A DNA stretch of 64,000 nucleotides from Scortum barcoo (taxonomy: Eukaryota > Chordata > Actinopteri > Centrarchiformes > Terapontidae). Within the stretch, counting starts at the first letter, position 1; every line of letters starts with the position of its first letter. The notes under the pieces were generated by a model. It was not told the DNA's origin. It did not search any database and saw only the letters and a program-made list of their open reading frames with translations. The translations under genes and the position numbers were made by a program. Shown here piece by piece: positions 1 to 11,389 of the stretch. The stretch is taken from contig CM041538.1 in the NCBI GenBank assembly GCA_023238725.1, positions 1,704,182 through 1,768,181 of the forward strand. The letters are read 5' to 3'.

Positions 1-657
1 TCTTTGGAGCTCTCCTAAAGCACCGCAGCAGCTGGAGTATTGTGGAGAAATGTTCCTGACATATTAATATTGTGAGACAATCAGAGAGGAGGACAGACAG
101 AGACATGAGTGATGACAGCCGCTACTGCTGAGCTGCTGACCACCCGCTGACTGCGATAGGCTGAGGCACCTGTCAATCAAGCAAACACTGCGCTTTAATT
201 AAAGGGGCACTGAGACTGAGACTCACCTTTGGTCCTCAGTGGTGGAAATGCAGCTGTGTCATGTCTTTTCATTACAACTTTACTCTGTATTGACCAACCT
301 GAAGACTTTTACTATTCCTTAAAAATGGATTAAATGGATTCATATTTTTTCAAGCCTATCTTCAACTCAGCCTGTATTTAAGTCATGACAGAGGCCATGA
401 CAAAATAACCCAGGTGATTTAGGTCATTTTTTTGTCTGTCTCTTGCAACTTTATGAAAGTGTAATGCTAAGTGGTTTGGACACCCTTACAATGACCTATT
501 TACTATGAAAGAGTTAGAGGTCACTGTAAGAATTCCTCCTCTCCATTACTGGCTTTGAAAAGATTCCTGTGAGTAAAGATTGAGAGAATCCACAGTGCTG
601 TTTCTATATAAAAATACAGCCGAAGCTACTATGAGACTTCAGTAGCCAGAGTAAGAC
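1..657. other. Intergenic DNA, nothing recognised
   Basis: AT-rich sequence with no long reading frame and no recognisable element ends. It stops at the TAA target site of the adjacent Harbinger-type element. Confidence 0.5.
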
Positions 658-660
658 TAA

Positions 661-1201
661 TGGCCCTTTTCCACTAGTACCTACTAAAGCTCGACTTTCG
701 ACTCGACTTCGCCTCGGTTTGTACGTGCCGTTTCCATTATGTGTTAGTACCTGGTACCAGGTACTTTTCTAGTACCTACTCGGCCGGGGTTCCAAGCGAG
801 CTGAGTCGAGCCGAAAATGTATGACGTCAGCAGGCGACGGCAGGCCACTGATTGGCCAGGGCCTGACGTCACTAGATGCGTCGGGAGAGCGACTCGTTCA
901 TAAGAGTCAACCCAGCGCCATTTTTAAAATGCAATAATAACAACAACGAACACGATCAGAGATGGCTGCACAGAAATCAACCCCGCTGGAGCAACGACGA
1001 GGTGCAGACATTTCTTTGTCTGGTGGCCTCCATTGCTCCGTAGTCGTTTCGTGTTTGTGTCGCATAACAAATTACGTCCGCTGGAGTTTCAGGCCGCGTT
1101 GCCACGACGAATTCCCCACCCACGCTGAGGTGGTACTCTGTTGTAATGGAAAACTGAGTCGAGTCAAGGCGAGCCGAGTAGGTACTAGTGGAAAAAGGCC
1201 A
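661..1201 (+). mobile_element. PIF/Harbinger-type miniature element (copy 1)
   Basis: A 541-bp non-autonomous DNA transposon. The terminal inverted repeats run about 24 bp (TGGCCCTTTTCCACTAGTACC at the left, its complement at the right, one mismatch). A TAA trinucleotide flanks each end (658-660 and 1202-1204), the target duplication typical of PIF/Harbinger. Subterminal CGAG/CTCG-rich repeats lie inside both ends. Internally there are two TGACGTCA palindromes (822-829, 864-871) and an inverted CCAAT box (ATTGG near 851), followed by ATGGCTGCACAG at 962. A tryptophan codon at 987 begins W-S-N-D-E-V-Q-T-F-L, which resembles the start of a Myb/SANT-like (trihelix) domain. Harbinger elements normally carry such a gene beside the transposase. 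No transposase is present, so this is an internally deleted derivative. The diverged second copy is at 38437-38986 in the same orientation. Confidence 0.85.
962..1030 (+). pseudogene. Relic 5' end of a Myb/SANT-like gene in Harbinger element
   Basis: The ATG at 962 opens M-A-A-Q-K-S. The W-S-N-D-E-V run starting at 987 is in another frame, because this copy lacks two bases relative to the copy at 38722, where M-A-A-Q-K-S joins A-P-A-W-S-N-D-E-V in one frame. Myb/SANT-like proteins of Harbinger transposons help bring the transposase to DNA; that is family knowledge. Only the first 20-25 codons are left, so no functional product is expected. Assignment to Myb/SANT rests on a short motif. Confidence 0.5.
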
Positions 1202-1204
1202 TAA

Positions 1205-1600
1205 TCAAGCTATCCTAGCCACAGTGATTCATCCATACACTTGAAATGTTTCATGGTTTAGTTTCGATGCTTTTATGTTTTGCTTAACAAATTAATTCTT
1301 AGTTTTATTCTCTAGCCCTAAGGAAACATTTTTTTGCCTACATATAAATGTGAACTAAGACAGGGATCCTTCAAATCTGATCGTATTTCATCATTTTCAT
1401 CATTTTAGTATTGAACCATCTATCCCTCAGCAGAGAACTTTGACATTTTGAAAATGGGCCAGGTCCAGATTTGCATGGGCTCTTTATTTGAATATAACCT
1501 TAGTAACTTTATTTTGAACAGGCTGGGGCCTTTTCTGATAAGTTGTGAAGTTGTGAAGAGGCATTACACTAGAAGGTGGCATCAAAGTCAAAACTTAAAT
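1205..1600. other. Intergenic DNA, nothing recognised
   Basis: AT-rich spacer between the Harbinger-type element and the TTAA target site at 1601. A small open frame at 1448 has no supporting features. Confidence 0.4.
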
Positions 1601-2365
1601 TTAACCCTCATGTTGTGTTCATTTCATGTTAAACAATTTTGTGTTCCTGGTCAAAAATGACAGTTCCATTAAGACTCATCATAAAAATTATAATAATACA
1701 TATATTATCACTATTTGTGTGTTAGATTTTCTTATCAACTTAAAATTCTTGTGAACATTACAAGTTTTGAATTTCTATTTGTTATTCATGGCCTGTATGC
1801 CTCATTGATCTGAGAGCTTATACATCTTGAATTCGAAGTTCTAAAAAACATAATTTCTGGATTATTTTGACTATTAAGAAATAATCAAATGAAACATAGA
1901 ATACTGTTTATCACAGACTACTTTGGGTCAAAGTTACCAACGACATTTGTTTTGAAACCATTTAAAATTTTTAAACAGTCACATAAAGTAACACCTTTTG
2001 TGTTCCTGGTCAAAAGTGACCGGGAAGATTTTATTTGTGTACAAAGGAAATTATCCCAACACTACACTTAACAATTTCACAATATTCCAAGATCAATATC
2101 TTAATACATTAAAGAACAACTGTTGTAATATGAGCACTATAAAATGGTTTAATACTTATAATCCGCTGGAGGGTAGCTGTTTGTAAGAGATGCTTTTCCC
2201 GGGGTTTTCCCTCTCGCGTTGTATGCCTCTGTGTTTCACATTTTGAGCAGTGTAAGCCTCGGTGTACAAGAGAATGCCTTTTGCAAGTTATAGATGAAAG
2301 CTCATATGAGCAACAGCAAGTTGTCGAGTGGTCTTTTTAAAAGCCACAACAACTAACAAGAACCA

Positions 2366-2665
2366 TAAGATAAGATAGATAAGATCCTTTATTGATCCCA
2401 CCATGAGGAAATTTCACCGTTACAGCAGCAGCTCAAACACAATCTAAAGGAGACACTAAATAATAGAGACAAAATAAACAATAAAAAAAACAATATGTGC
2501 AATAAATAGTAAAGAGTAATAATAAGAGAAAAAAAAGAAACAGTATTTATATACACAGCCTCACCCAGTTGGATGTGCAGTGGTGAGGTGTTATTGCACA
2601 GGTGAATATGGATATATAGCAGATATGAATTAACCGTATAAGTAAATGAGGCAATGGAATGATAA
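2366..2665 (-). mobile_element. LINE 3' tail, Rex1/L2-like, antisense
   Basis: Read on the minus strand, the piece ends AATTTCCTCATGGTGGGATCAATAAAGGATC followed by TTATC/TTATCTA repeats. That is the familiar 3' end of fish Rex1-like LINEs, with a polyadenylation-like AATAAA just before short tandem repeats. Upstream, the AT-rich body with TTGCAC repeats fits the 3' untranslated region. No coding part remains. It lies inside the piggyBac-like element and is therefore the younger insertion. Confidence 0.6.
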
Positions 2666-3234
2666 AGAGACCATGAAGTGCATAGCTAGGACATGTTCAT
2701 CAGTCTATCAGTTTTTTTCTGATAACAGAAAAAAAGTGAAAACTGATATAAAATCAGGCTTCTAAACTTGGTGGAGTGGGTCAACTCAAACTTCAATGGT
2801 GTTTTTTCTTATGCAGATGTTGGACAATATGTGCAGATTGTTACATGTGCCTTGCAAATATATGCATTGCATTTATGGCACATTACGTTTTCACAACAGT
2901 TATGTCTTGCTCTGGATTATATTCTGTCATCTTCAGCTTCTGTTACACTTCCTCCTCTAATCCATCCTCACTGCCAGTTTCCTGGCCTCTCTCCTCCTCA
3001 CCAGTGTGGTGATCCAAATATATAATCAAGAGCCTCACTTACTGTATATATCGGCCTGCCATGGTGCTGCCACATAATGAACCGTGAGCAAGGCCTCATA
3101 AAAGCATTATATACCAAAGCTACGAGAAAAGTTCAGTATTATTGAAACTACGTTGCAGCTGTCTGTGAGAGCTGCCAACAGGTGTTGAAACTCTACTGGG
3201 CAAAGGTTCATGTAGTGGTTGAAAGGGAACCCAA

Positions 3235-3260
3235 AGTGTGTGTGTGTGTGTGTGCGTGTG
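3235..3260. repeat. (TG)n microsatellite
   Basis: About 13 TG units with one C interruption, inside the piggyBac-like element. Confidence 0.9.
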
Positions 3261-3689
3261 TCCATCTGACAAATGAGGATGTACTTAAGCTCAATTTTTT
3301 ACACTAATTGTACACTCCCCATTCATTTTATGACCGGTCATTTTTGACCGGGAACACCAAGAGTGTACAAAAGTTGAATACAAACACATACAAAAGTTGC
3401 ATAAAATTATATGCAAATTAATACAATTTATTTTGTGTGTTGAAATCCTCTTTGTGGACAAAGTCATGGAATCTTAGGTCAGTCTGATCAAATTAACTAC
3501 AATTTTTCAGAGATAAAACTTTTAAATCGGTCAAATTAGACAACATGAGGGTTAAGCCCCAGCAAGAACTTTTAATGTTGCACTGTCCAGTGGAGGCTGC
3601 TTTTTCTAAAAAGCTTAGTATCAGAGCGACACAAAGTAATTTTCTGCAGCTTAGTACTTCACACCTCCTCCAATATGTTTTATATTTAA

Positions 3690-3840
3690 ATGTAATAAAG
3701 TGTTATCTGCATGAAGATATAGATCATGTTAGCAGGCAAATATTAAATCATAAGTATAATGAAAATGATTGTGGCCCCAGGACACTCCCCTGGGGGACCC
3801 TACAAGTTGTGGATTTGGGACTAGAAATGTTGCCATAAAA
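3690..3840. repeat. Possible dispersed repeat fragment
   Basis: The stretch reading GGCCCCAGGACACTCCCCTGG followed by a GGACCCTACAAGTTG-like run resembles a sequence I recall as very common in fish intergenic DNA. The class is unknown to me and no ends are visible. A fragment of possibly the same family lies at 56780-57060. Confidence 0.3.
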
Positions 3841-4283
3841 CATTTTAGGTGGTAGAAAAGTAATTTATTTGTTTATGCATTGTAGTTCTTGAACAATTCA
3901 GTATTAATGCTGAACCCTGAACTCTGAGCTGCCCAAGTACTTAAGCTTTGCCAAATCATAAAGTGTAATAGAGTCACATTTTGTTCAGAAGAAGCAGTCC
4001 ACCCAGTGTAATGTTAAACAGTTTGAGCCAGTCTGCTCCTTGATCTTGTTTAGCTGAATTAACCAGTGTGAAAAGAATGATAACTGAGCGTTATACAGTT
4101 GGACCACACCTGCTCATGGCTGCTGTGCAGTTACATGAGCTCACACAGTGAACCTTCATCACACACAGATCTCATACCTCCTGTTTCTAACTTTGATCAG
4201 TTCACGGTCAAGTAATCTTTATTATCTCCAAGGGGCAATTTTTCTCAGTTGGTATGCAAGAACTTTTTGTCAACCTCTTTAAT
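3841..4283. other. Intergenic DNA with a short antisense LINE-like tail
   Basis: Mostly unremarkable. Positions 4212-4245 read TAATCTTTATTATCTCCAAGG followed by GGCAATTT, which resembles the reverse complement of a Rex1-like LINE 3' end. The piece is too short for certainty. Confidence 0.35.
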
Positions 4284-4981
4284 TGTTACGGCCTGGCCTC
4301 TGCGGGGGAGGGGGGGATGCATCACACGGGGTCCTCTCCCTCCTTTTGCTGATGCGGTCCGCAGACGCTCCGGTCTCCTGTTCCCAGGATTGGTCGAGGG
4401 TGGACCCAACCTGGTTTCCACCTCCTTCCCTCGGGTGTGACATCATCGATCCAGCCAGCCAATAATCCGCTGGGAGCCGGGGAGTTTTGAAAAGGACTGC
4501 TCCTGTCTGCACCCGGCGCGGCTGTGCTGTTAGAGCTCAGCTTGCCATTGAGACGCCGTGAATTGGCTTCGTGTGTGTAAGATTGTATCTTATGTGATGA
4601 ATTGTGATGTACCTGCAGAAGTGTACTAGGTGGCTTTTCCGGGTGATCTTGTGGTTGTGTTATCACTCGTGTTTTCTGTTCCTTTTGTTTTGTTTTGTTG
4701 TTATTTGGCTGTTGGCCACAGTTGCCCTTATTTTGGTGACTTGTGGTTTTTGTTCTTATTTTTGGTATACTTATGAAGTCTTATTAGCTTGCTCTGTGAG
4801 TTTCTGTTAGAGTGGGATTTTCTTTTCTTTTTGAGTGATTGTCCGGCAATCCCCTCCGCCGTTTTCTTGTGATGTTTTTTTTATGATCAGGAGGGGGCTA
4901 CTAACAAATAAACGGCCTTATATCTGCCCGCTACACCGGCTTATGTTTCTCCTTCACCCTAGACTTCTTAGGGACGTAACA
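4284..4981 (+). mobile_element. Solo-LTR-like element
   Basis: A 698-bp segment bounded by TGTTACG and CGTAACA, the TG...CA inverted ends of retrotransposon LTRs. A GC-rich first third is followed by a T-rich stretch. AATAAA lies at 4907-4912, about 70 bp before the end, as expected for the R/U5 part. AAT occurs directly outside each end, but a full 4-5 bp target duplication is not preserved. No internal coding region adjoins it, so it is best read as a solo LTR left by LTR-LTR recombination, probably of a Ty3/gypsy-type element. A DNA transposon with the same terminal bases is the alternative. Confidence 0.55.
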
Positions 4982-6837
4982 AATCATTAATCAATCCTTC
5001 CATATAAGTGCATTTTGAATTTTACTGAAGGGAAAAGAACAGCACACGTCATACTGAAGATATGGATGATGGGTCATGTGACACAGCTAACCTAATACAT
5101 TACATCACTTATTTCCACTGGAGGTTGGATGATAGGCTATCTGTTGTAAAAAAGCAACGAACCCTGCTTGCTTGCTTTGGGCCTCATGCATGATTCATTT
5201 CTATGCACAGATTTGATATTAAATTGTGCCTGTGAACACTTTTTTGGGTACTTGCTTACTTAAGATAGGAAAGACAGTGCCCTAGACCACACATTAGCCA
5301 ATACACACAAACGTTTTGTTCTGTAAAATTTCAATACGTAAGATTAATAAGATTATGAAAAAAGCCATTTACTTTAATACAAAAGAAAAATATTCTATAA
5401 TTATTGATTCAGTTATTCATTTACAGATTCATAAACAGATTCTATCCAGTGTGTGCCATTCTAGGGCCTCAACTGTGATCAGAGACAAATGATCAGAATC
5501 TTTTGGGCTCACAGCACTTTAGTGGGTTTGCGGTCAAGGTGACACGTTATTACCTTTCAACATAAATACATTATTGGGGCCATCTGCCACTACCATGGCA
5601 TATGGTAACACTTACCAACCCTCCGGCACAGCAGGAGGTGCTGGAGCACATTATCAGACTGAAACTGTACCTGTCAAATGTCAGTGGCTTGTTGGTTTGT
5701 GGTTTGCAAACAGAACTTAAGTCTGCTGCCCTTACATGGATTTATTTGGGCATTTCCCCAAGTTAATTTAAGATCAAATGTGAATCATCAAAGAACATCA
5801 AGTAGGAAATACCAGACTTAGCTATCAGTGCACATTTCATGAAACCCACTTATGATGTTCTTTATCTCTCTTTTATTACTTTGTTTAAGAACAAACAGAA
5901 GAGAGGGTATGCGTAGATTTGTATGAGGCCCAGTGTGTTCCAAAAGCTCCTCAGAGGAAGAGGTCATAAAATCTTCTACAGCAGAACTCATATTCCAATT
6001 TCAGGGAAAAACAATGTACACTACTAACCAAAAAACACAGAGAAAATTGCCCAGTTATACCAAACAAAACAATGAGTCATAAACCCCCACTAGACCAAGG
6101 CTAGGCTTATTACCTAACTATCTAACTCAGCACGGGGCTACTTACTGTACACACTGAACCATATCAAGTTTAAGAGCAGCTGATAATTCAGCCCTCTAAA
6201 AGCCCCTCCATGTGTTCCTGAGCAAATTGACACCACACTCATACCCTGCCACACTGGAGTTAACACTACAAATTCAGTAGCCAAACCTTGGTCTGACCAA
6301 CACTTAGCACAGGACTAACTAAGCGTCCACTCATCCATACATTATTAAAAACTGTCAAACTAAGATGCATGATTCTTCCACCAAAAACAAGTGAACACCA
6401 TTACATGTGGCATAACACTAATTCAGCTTCCAAAAAGCAGAAATACCTATTTAAAATGAGGAAATAAAATCACGATTAAAAAAGGGGACTTTGGATTGCT
6501 GACATGCTCTTTATGTTCCTCCCTCTTTTGAAAGTTACCATGGGTAGAGTGAGAAACACTGTTCACTCATCACTGTAGGCTACTTCAGCTCTGCTTTCTC
6601 TCTTGACAGGGGCTGGGCTGCACTGCTGCAGGAGTTATGCAGAGCTGAGAGCCACACACAAACTTTAGGTAAAAAAAATACTGAGAGACAAACTAACATG
6701 TTGGCTGAAGTCTTTTCATTGGATTTGTTGACAGTAATAAAAATAAAGAATGCACAAGTGTCTTTTATAAATATAGGCAGAATTCAGTACAGCACATGTG
6801 ATATACTGTTCGTTACAGTGACAAAACAAACATTTTT
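4982..6837. other. Intergenic DNA, nothing recognised
   Basis: Low-complexity AT-rich sequence without element ends, protein motifs or RNA-like signals that I can recognise. Confidence 0.45.
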
Positions 6838-7078
6838 TGTTATCCTGTTTGTCTCCCTCAGTGTGTTCTTTGTTATTTCTTGTCCTCTGTTCTGGTCTTT
6901 GTCCATTTTCAGTTTAGTCACACACACTTCCTGTTTTATTTTGTATTCTTACCTCTCCTCACTTGTCTGAGCACTTTACTTCCTGCCCTTGTGTTTTTGT
7001 TTTTTTTCCCCTCCAATTTGATTACCTCCTAATTAGTTCACCTGTTCCCTGTTAGTCTCCTCACCTGACTCCTCTTCC

Positions 7079-7135
<57 letters not shown>

Positions 7136-7368
7136 GGTCTCATTCCTTTGTTCTGTGTCTTCTGTGGCTTTCAATTCCTGAGTTTGTTCATGTTTGTTTC
7201 CCGAGTTTGTCTGTGTTTGTCTGCGTTTGTCCCTGCCCATCTACCTGCCCTGTGTCTACGAGTCTGTACCTGTTTACCCAGCAGAAAGTCTATAGGGCAC
7301 TTTACATCAGCCCTGTCCTGTCTCACGCTGTCTGCATTTGGGTCCACACTGCACCTCAACCCGTTACA
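6838..7368 (+). mobile_element. LTR-like element with expanded GT tract
   Basis: Starts TGTTATCC and ends CCGTTACA. Between these lie pyrimidine-rich blocks CCTGTTCTGGTCTTTGTC, ACTTCCTGCCCTTGTGT and CACCTGTTCCC, with CTGCATTTGGGTCC near the end. The same blocks in the same order occur in the antisense element at 12973-13352, so the two look like related LTRs. A 52-bp GT run (7081-7132) interrupts it. No target duplication is visible and the start is approximate. Confidence 0.45.
7081..7132. repeat. (GT)26 microsatellite
   Basis: An uninterrupted GT tract inside the LTR-like element. It creates artefactual Cys-Val reading frames, which were not annotated. Confidence 0.98.
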
Positions 7369-8098
7369 ATATGGGTATCCTGGGAGGAAACAGTGAAGGC
7401 CGTCAGAACTGAACTTAATATTTTCATGATGCACCAGATAGTAGGCGGTCTGTGGACATTGAGATGTCCATTGAGATGAAATTGAGATTCCTGTTCCCTC
7501 TGCCTTTAGAATTTTAGAGGTTTTCTATGTTCTCTTACTGTATCGGTGCACAGTGACAATACTGACTACTTTCTGACCTCACCCCCATTTGATTTACGCA
7601 TTTTATTCTGACATGTGATCCTCAGTGAGAATGTTTAGAATGAAGTCTGATGATCCAGAATGGCCAGCAAGGAGACATAGACCCTCAAGGTTGACCTTTA
7701 GTGGACTTGCACCCCAGCTAAAGACACAGATCTACAGTATGGTTCTCTGATTATTGCAAAGCTAACAAACAAGTTACCCACAGTTTCAATACTTGTGGTC
7801 CACAAAAGGTTGATGTCTGAGGTGATTTTTATTCATTTTTAAAAACCTTAAACCTTAGTTTGAAAAAAAAGTGTTTTTTCATGTATGTAAACCCTCCCCC
7901 CACCCATGCTGCACTCGTGAAAGCTGTTGTTGGCAAAGGAAAGATAGGTAGTTTTGTAATTGCTTGGTATTGCATTGTTTGGTGGTTGTTTGTCCTCCAT
8001 TTTGTCAACTCACTGAAGCTACTGAGCTTGACCAAGTCAGAGCATGTATGCTGCATAAATGTATGCTCTTTATGTCTAGTTTTACAAATAATAGTTGA
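7369..8098. other. Intergenic DNA, nothing recognised
   Basis: No element ends or coding motifs. Short open frames on both strands around 7830-8100 overlap each other and lack family features. Confidence 0.4.
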
Positions 8099-8159
8099 GT
8101 GATGATGAGGTTCTGCATCAGCTTCCTCCTCAAGCTTATAACTCTTGACCATTGCGCCA

Positions 8160-8315
8160 TCCATGAGGACATCACCACAGACAACATGGACACACACTGC
8201 CATGCTGTGATCGAGAAGAGGCTCAGGAAGAGCTTCTACCCTCAGACCACTAGGATCCTATATGAGGACACTGCCCAAGAATTTCCCTTATTATTCAGTT
8301 ACTACTATATTTAAC
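8160..8315 (+). pseudogene. Possible LINE ORF2 3'-end scrap
   Basis: The frame reads V-I-E-K-R-L-R-K-S-F-Y-P-Q-T-T-R-I-L. It resembles the K-S-F-x-P-x-A-x-R-L-L-N motif at the very C-terminus of fish Rex1/L2-type reverse transcriptases. It is a fragment of about 50 codons with no upstream domain. Confidence 0.35.
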
Positions 8316-9245
8316 ATTATTATTTGCCTGTTTTTTCTGTTATTTTCATAATAGCTTAATTTAAGGTGCTAACAATGACTAGATTTCACCATGATTATAC
8401 CCTGTATGATTATGTGACAAATTTGAAACTTCAACTGTGTCTATGGCACACTGACCTGTAATACAGACTTTGATTTCTTTACACATTTAAACATTAATTA
8501 GCATATTTTGTTATTTAGAAGCAAAAGTACTGACACTTTGGACAATATTGTTTTACAATAACCAAAGAAGGACAATGCTGTGTGTATTTCTGAGGAGGAT
8601 ATCTGTGTCTTTAGGTTGGATGCTGTCCAATATGGGTCCCAACAGTCAAACCTCATTGTAACACTCTTAAAAGCAAATGTAAAGTGAATATAATTTTTCA
8701 AGAAAGAAGAGTCTTTGAACTGATGAATGTCCTGATAACAACTGTCAAAGAAAAATGATCATTAACCATTGCACTCTTCTAAACATTGATCCTCAGTTGG
8801 CCCAGTTGGCCCTGCTGCTCCATCAAAACTGATGACATCAGTTCAGTTCTCAGATGTGTCTGCAGATATAAACATCAGACTATTCAACCCTCTTATTTGC
8901 TGGCAGGTTCAATTCCCTGCTCTTCTTCCTTCATAGCCCTAAGCCATTGTCATAAACTCCGTTGGTACCAGAAGTGCAAATATTACACTGTAAATATGGT
9001 GTTGAGTCAAAATTCAGACTTAAGCCACTTAATGCTCTCAACATTTGGCATCACTGCCTGTATATTCCTTACACACAGTGCAGAGAAAAAATTAAAAGGA
9101 CCATAGAGGTAGTGATACAGCATGTTTCAGTGTTATTTAACTGGAATTCACATGGTTTTCATTGTTTATGAGAGTGATGAGTGCTGGAATGAGGTGTGGT
9201 ATACAGTGCTTTGTGGAGAAGCTGGGACAGGTTATGCCTGCAGTG
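8316..9245. other. Intergenic DNA, nothing recognised
   Basis: AT-rich, with no recognisable repeats or coding motifs. Confidence 0.4.
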
Positions 9246-9254
9246 ATGTTTACT

Positions 9255-9465
9255 TCTTGTTACCCGTTTCTGGAAGTCTTAAATAGAGGGCAAGTTGGCA
9301 GCAATAATCTTTTCTGTCCAAATGTTTGTTGACGTTGATTGATGGCTGTGCTGTAGAACCAGAAAAGCAGCTCCTGAAGAAGCATGAACGTCTTGAGCTG
9401 GCACAGGAAGTCCATCCCCTGCTGGGCCTTTTCGATGATGGAATCCATGTTGGTACCACGTTAGA
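9255..9465 (-). pseudogene. LINE reverse transcriptase thumb-region relic
   Basis: On the minus strand the frame reads E-K-A-Q-Q-G-M-D-F-L-C-Q-L-K, then L-L-Q-E-L-L-F-W-F-Y-S-T-A-I. This matches the K-K-A-Q-Q-R-L-Y-F-L-R-Q-L-K...Q-E-L-L..F-Y..A-I-E-S segment that follows the catalytic domain in fish L2-type LINEs. The upstream reverse transcriptase and the downstream C-terminus are missing, so it is an isolated internal scrap. Confidence 0.6.
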
Positions 9466-9517
9466 ATCCAAATACCTGAAATACACCTACCTATCCACCC
9501 ACCATCAAAGTCTGTTG

Positions 9518-10030
9518 TGTTGCGAACCCCGGCCAGACAATGGTGAAGCTTACTGATGTCTCAGAGGTTTTTTATTTATGTTCAGTCCTTAGCTCCTTTT
9601 GTCAGAACACAAATTTTTCTTCCGTTCAAATCCTTCCCTCTGTGAACACCGTAAGAGCTGACAGACAGACAAATAACAAAAATTAAGCTCTTACAAACAC
9701 AAACAACCGCGAAAAGAAACCGTACACTGCGTAAATAATATAAATCAACATTAATAACGGAACCCCTAACGTAAACTGCTTAGCCCAGATGCGCCAAAAA
9801 ATGCTAAAGCTAGCAGAATAAAAAAGGAAGCTAACTCACGACGTAACTTTACAACAGAAATAAATTTAAACTTTCTTTGACAGTTAATCACAAATTACCT
9901 ACAAATGAACATAACGTCACAAAAGGAAATTACCTTGTTCCCATTCCAGCCAGGAGCTTAAATTACTACCGAAAGGGAAAAACGCTGTTAAGTGTCTGTA
10001 GGTCGATAAAAACGGTTTAAACAGGAAGTG
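9518..10030 (-). mobile_element. Antisense LTR-like element
   Basis: The plus strand begins TGTTGCGAACCCCGGCC. Read on the minus strand this is an LTR 3' end (GGGGTTCGCAACA) preceded by an AATAAA signal about 65 bp upstream (TTTATTTATG on the plus strand near 9571). CCTTCAAAATAAAAGCC near 10032 recurs in many fish elements. The far boundary and target duplication were not found, so the right end is approximate. Confidence 0.4.
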
Positions 10031-11385
10031 CCTTCAAAATAAAAGCCTTCAAACAAAATAGAATTTAAAAGAATAAAGGCATACAGAAACTGGCTGGAAT
10101 TAAAAGCAGGCCTTCTTAAGTCATTTACATGTTGTGTCGTCTGCAAATTCCAGACAGATAGTCCACTGGGGGTAAAGTTACTGGTGTAGGCCATGATCAA
10201 GTTATGAGCTAACACAAAGACTGTAAAGGTGGAGTAAAACATAAAAAAGAAATCTGAGGAATAGTGCTACATTATTTAGATTCAACTTATACAAAAATGT
10301 AATTGTCATTGTTTAAATGACTAGTTTTAAAAACATGAAAAACAAAGTAAATAGCATTTTGTTTGACAGGATCCATTTTATTGTAATATTTTGTGCAGAT
10401 AGGCAAGTCTTTCTTCGATGACATGGAACATACAGTTGGCAGAATGAACTCTCATTTGCACAGTCATGACCCTCAGCCATCATCTTACACAAGCACAGAT
10501 GGTACTCTAACATTATCTAACAAATACCTGATTAAGGATGTTAAAGACACTTTTCCAGCCAAATGTCAATCAAATTGTGAAATCACATTTCTAGCTCCAC
10601 TTTAATCCTCTTAATAATTTGGCACCAGATTGAAAACATTTATTATACCTACAAACTACAGAGCTGCTGTTTGTCTTTACTATTAGTCCCAGGATGAAAT
10701 CATTTGAGAATAGCACAAGGCTTATCAAGCGTAATGCACCAGTGAAATAAAACTTTAATGATCGATTTGATACCTCACTGACAGCTGGAATCCCAGAGAG
10801 AACACTGGGCTTCTCCACAGTGTGTACTCTGGCCACCGCTACGCCACAAACTGCACTTATGACAAATTATAAGTGCCATGTTGACAGTTAACAGTAGTGA
10901 AGATGAAGGGAAGACTGTTTGGTGTGGATGAGGTTGCTAACACTTGCAGTAGTACTAAGAGGTCAAAATATATTTTTTCTTTAGTAAACAGTGCCACGAC
11001 AACAGTTCCACAAACAGTGAAAAGTACTACAGCTTCAGAGACACCCAAGCAGGAAGGAAGCATAAAATCATTGTTACTGTTTTTACCCCCTGTGCAGCAG
11101 TGATTTAGCATGGTACTATAGTGCAACACTAAACCACTACAATGCCTAATTTAACCCTAATTTATGTCGTCAACGTCATCTGTGAACACAATGTGAATGT
11201 TTGTTCTCAGTCATGTTATGGTGACGCAATCCCTAATGCTTTATTCCAGTTAATGTCTCAGAGGTGCACAAACCCATACACTAGAAAATGGGTAGGTTTG
11301 ACACTTTTTGGCCCTGGATACAAATAAAATCAACTTTATATGGAAACCTGCTGTTGTACCCTCCCTGTTGAAATGGTGACCATAC
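10031..11385. other. Intergenic DNA, nothing recognised
   Basis: Open frames of 65-90 codons occur on both strands (10313-11330) but show no domain, signal or splice context. No element ends were seen. Confidence 0.4.
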
Positions 11386-11389
11386 TGTC

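Larger units (their letters stand above)
1605..3551. mobile_element. piggyBac-like non-autonomous element
   Basis: The ends are CCCTCATGTTGT (1605-1616) and its exact complement ACAACATGAGGG (3540-3551). Each is flanked by TTAA (1601-1604 and 3552-3555), the piggyBac target duplication. Copies of a palindrome-like motif, TGTTCCTGGTCAAAA.TGACC, lie near both ends: about 1643-1667, 2001-2026 and, inverted, 3331-3358. No transposase reading frame exists in the 1.95 kb, so mobilisation would have to be in trans. The interior carries an antisense LINE tail (2366-2665) and a TG microsatellite. Both probably arrived after the element inserted and account for part of its length. Superfamily is inferred from TTAA and the CCC..GGG ends. 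Confidence 0.8.

Noticed and set aside
7081..7479. 132-codon open frame beginning with a long Cys-Val run
   Set aside because: Produced by the GT microsatellite; the downstream part is LTR-like non-coding sequence.
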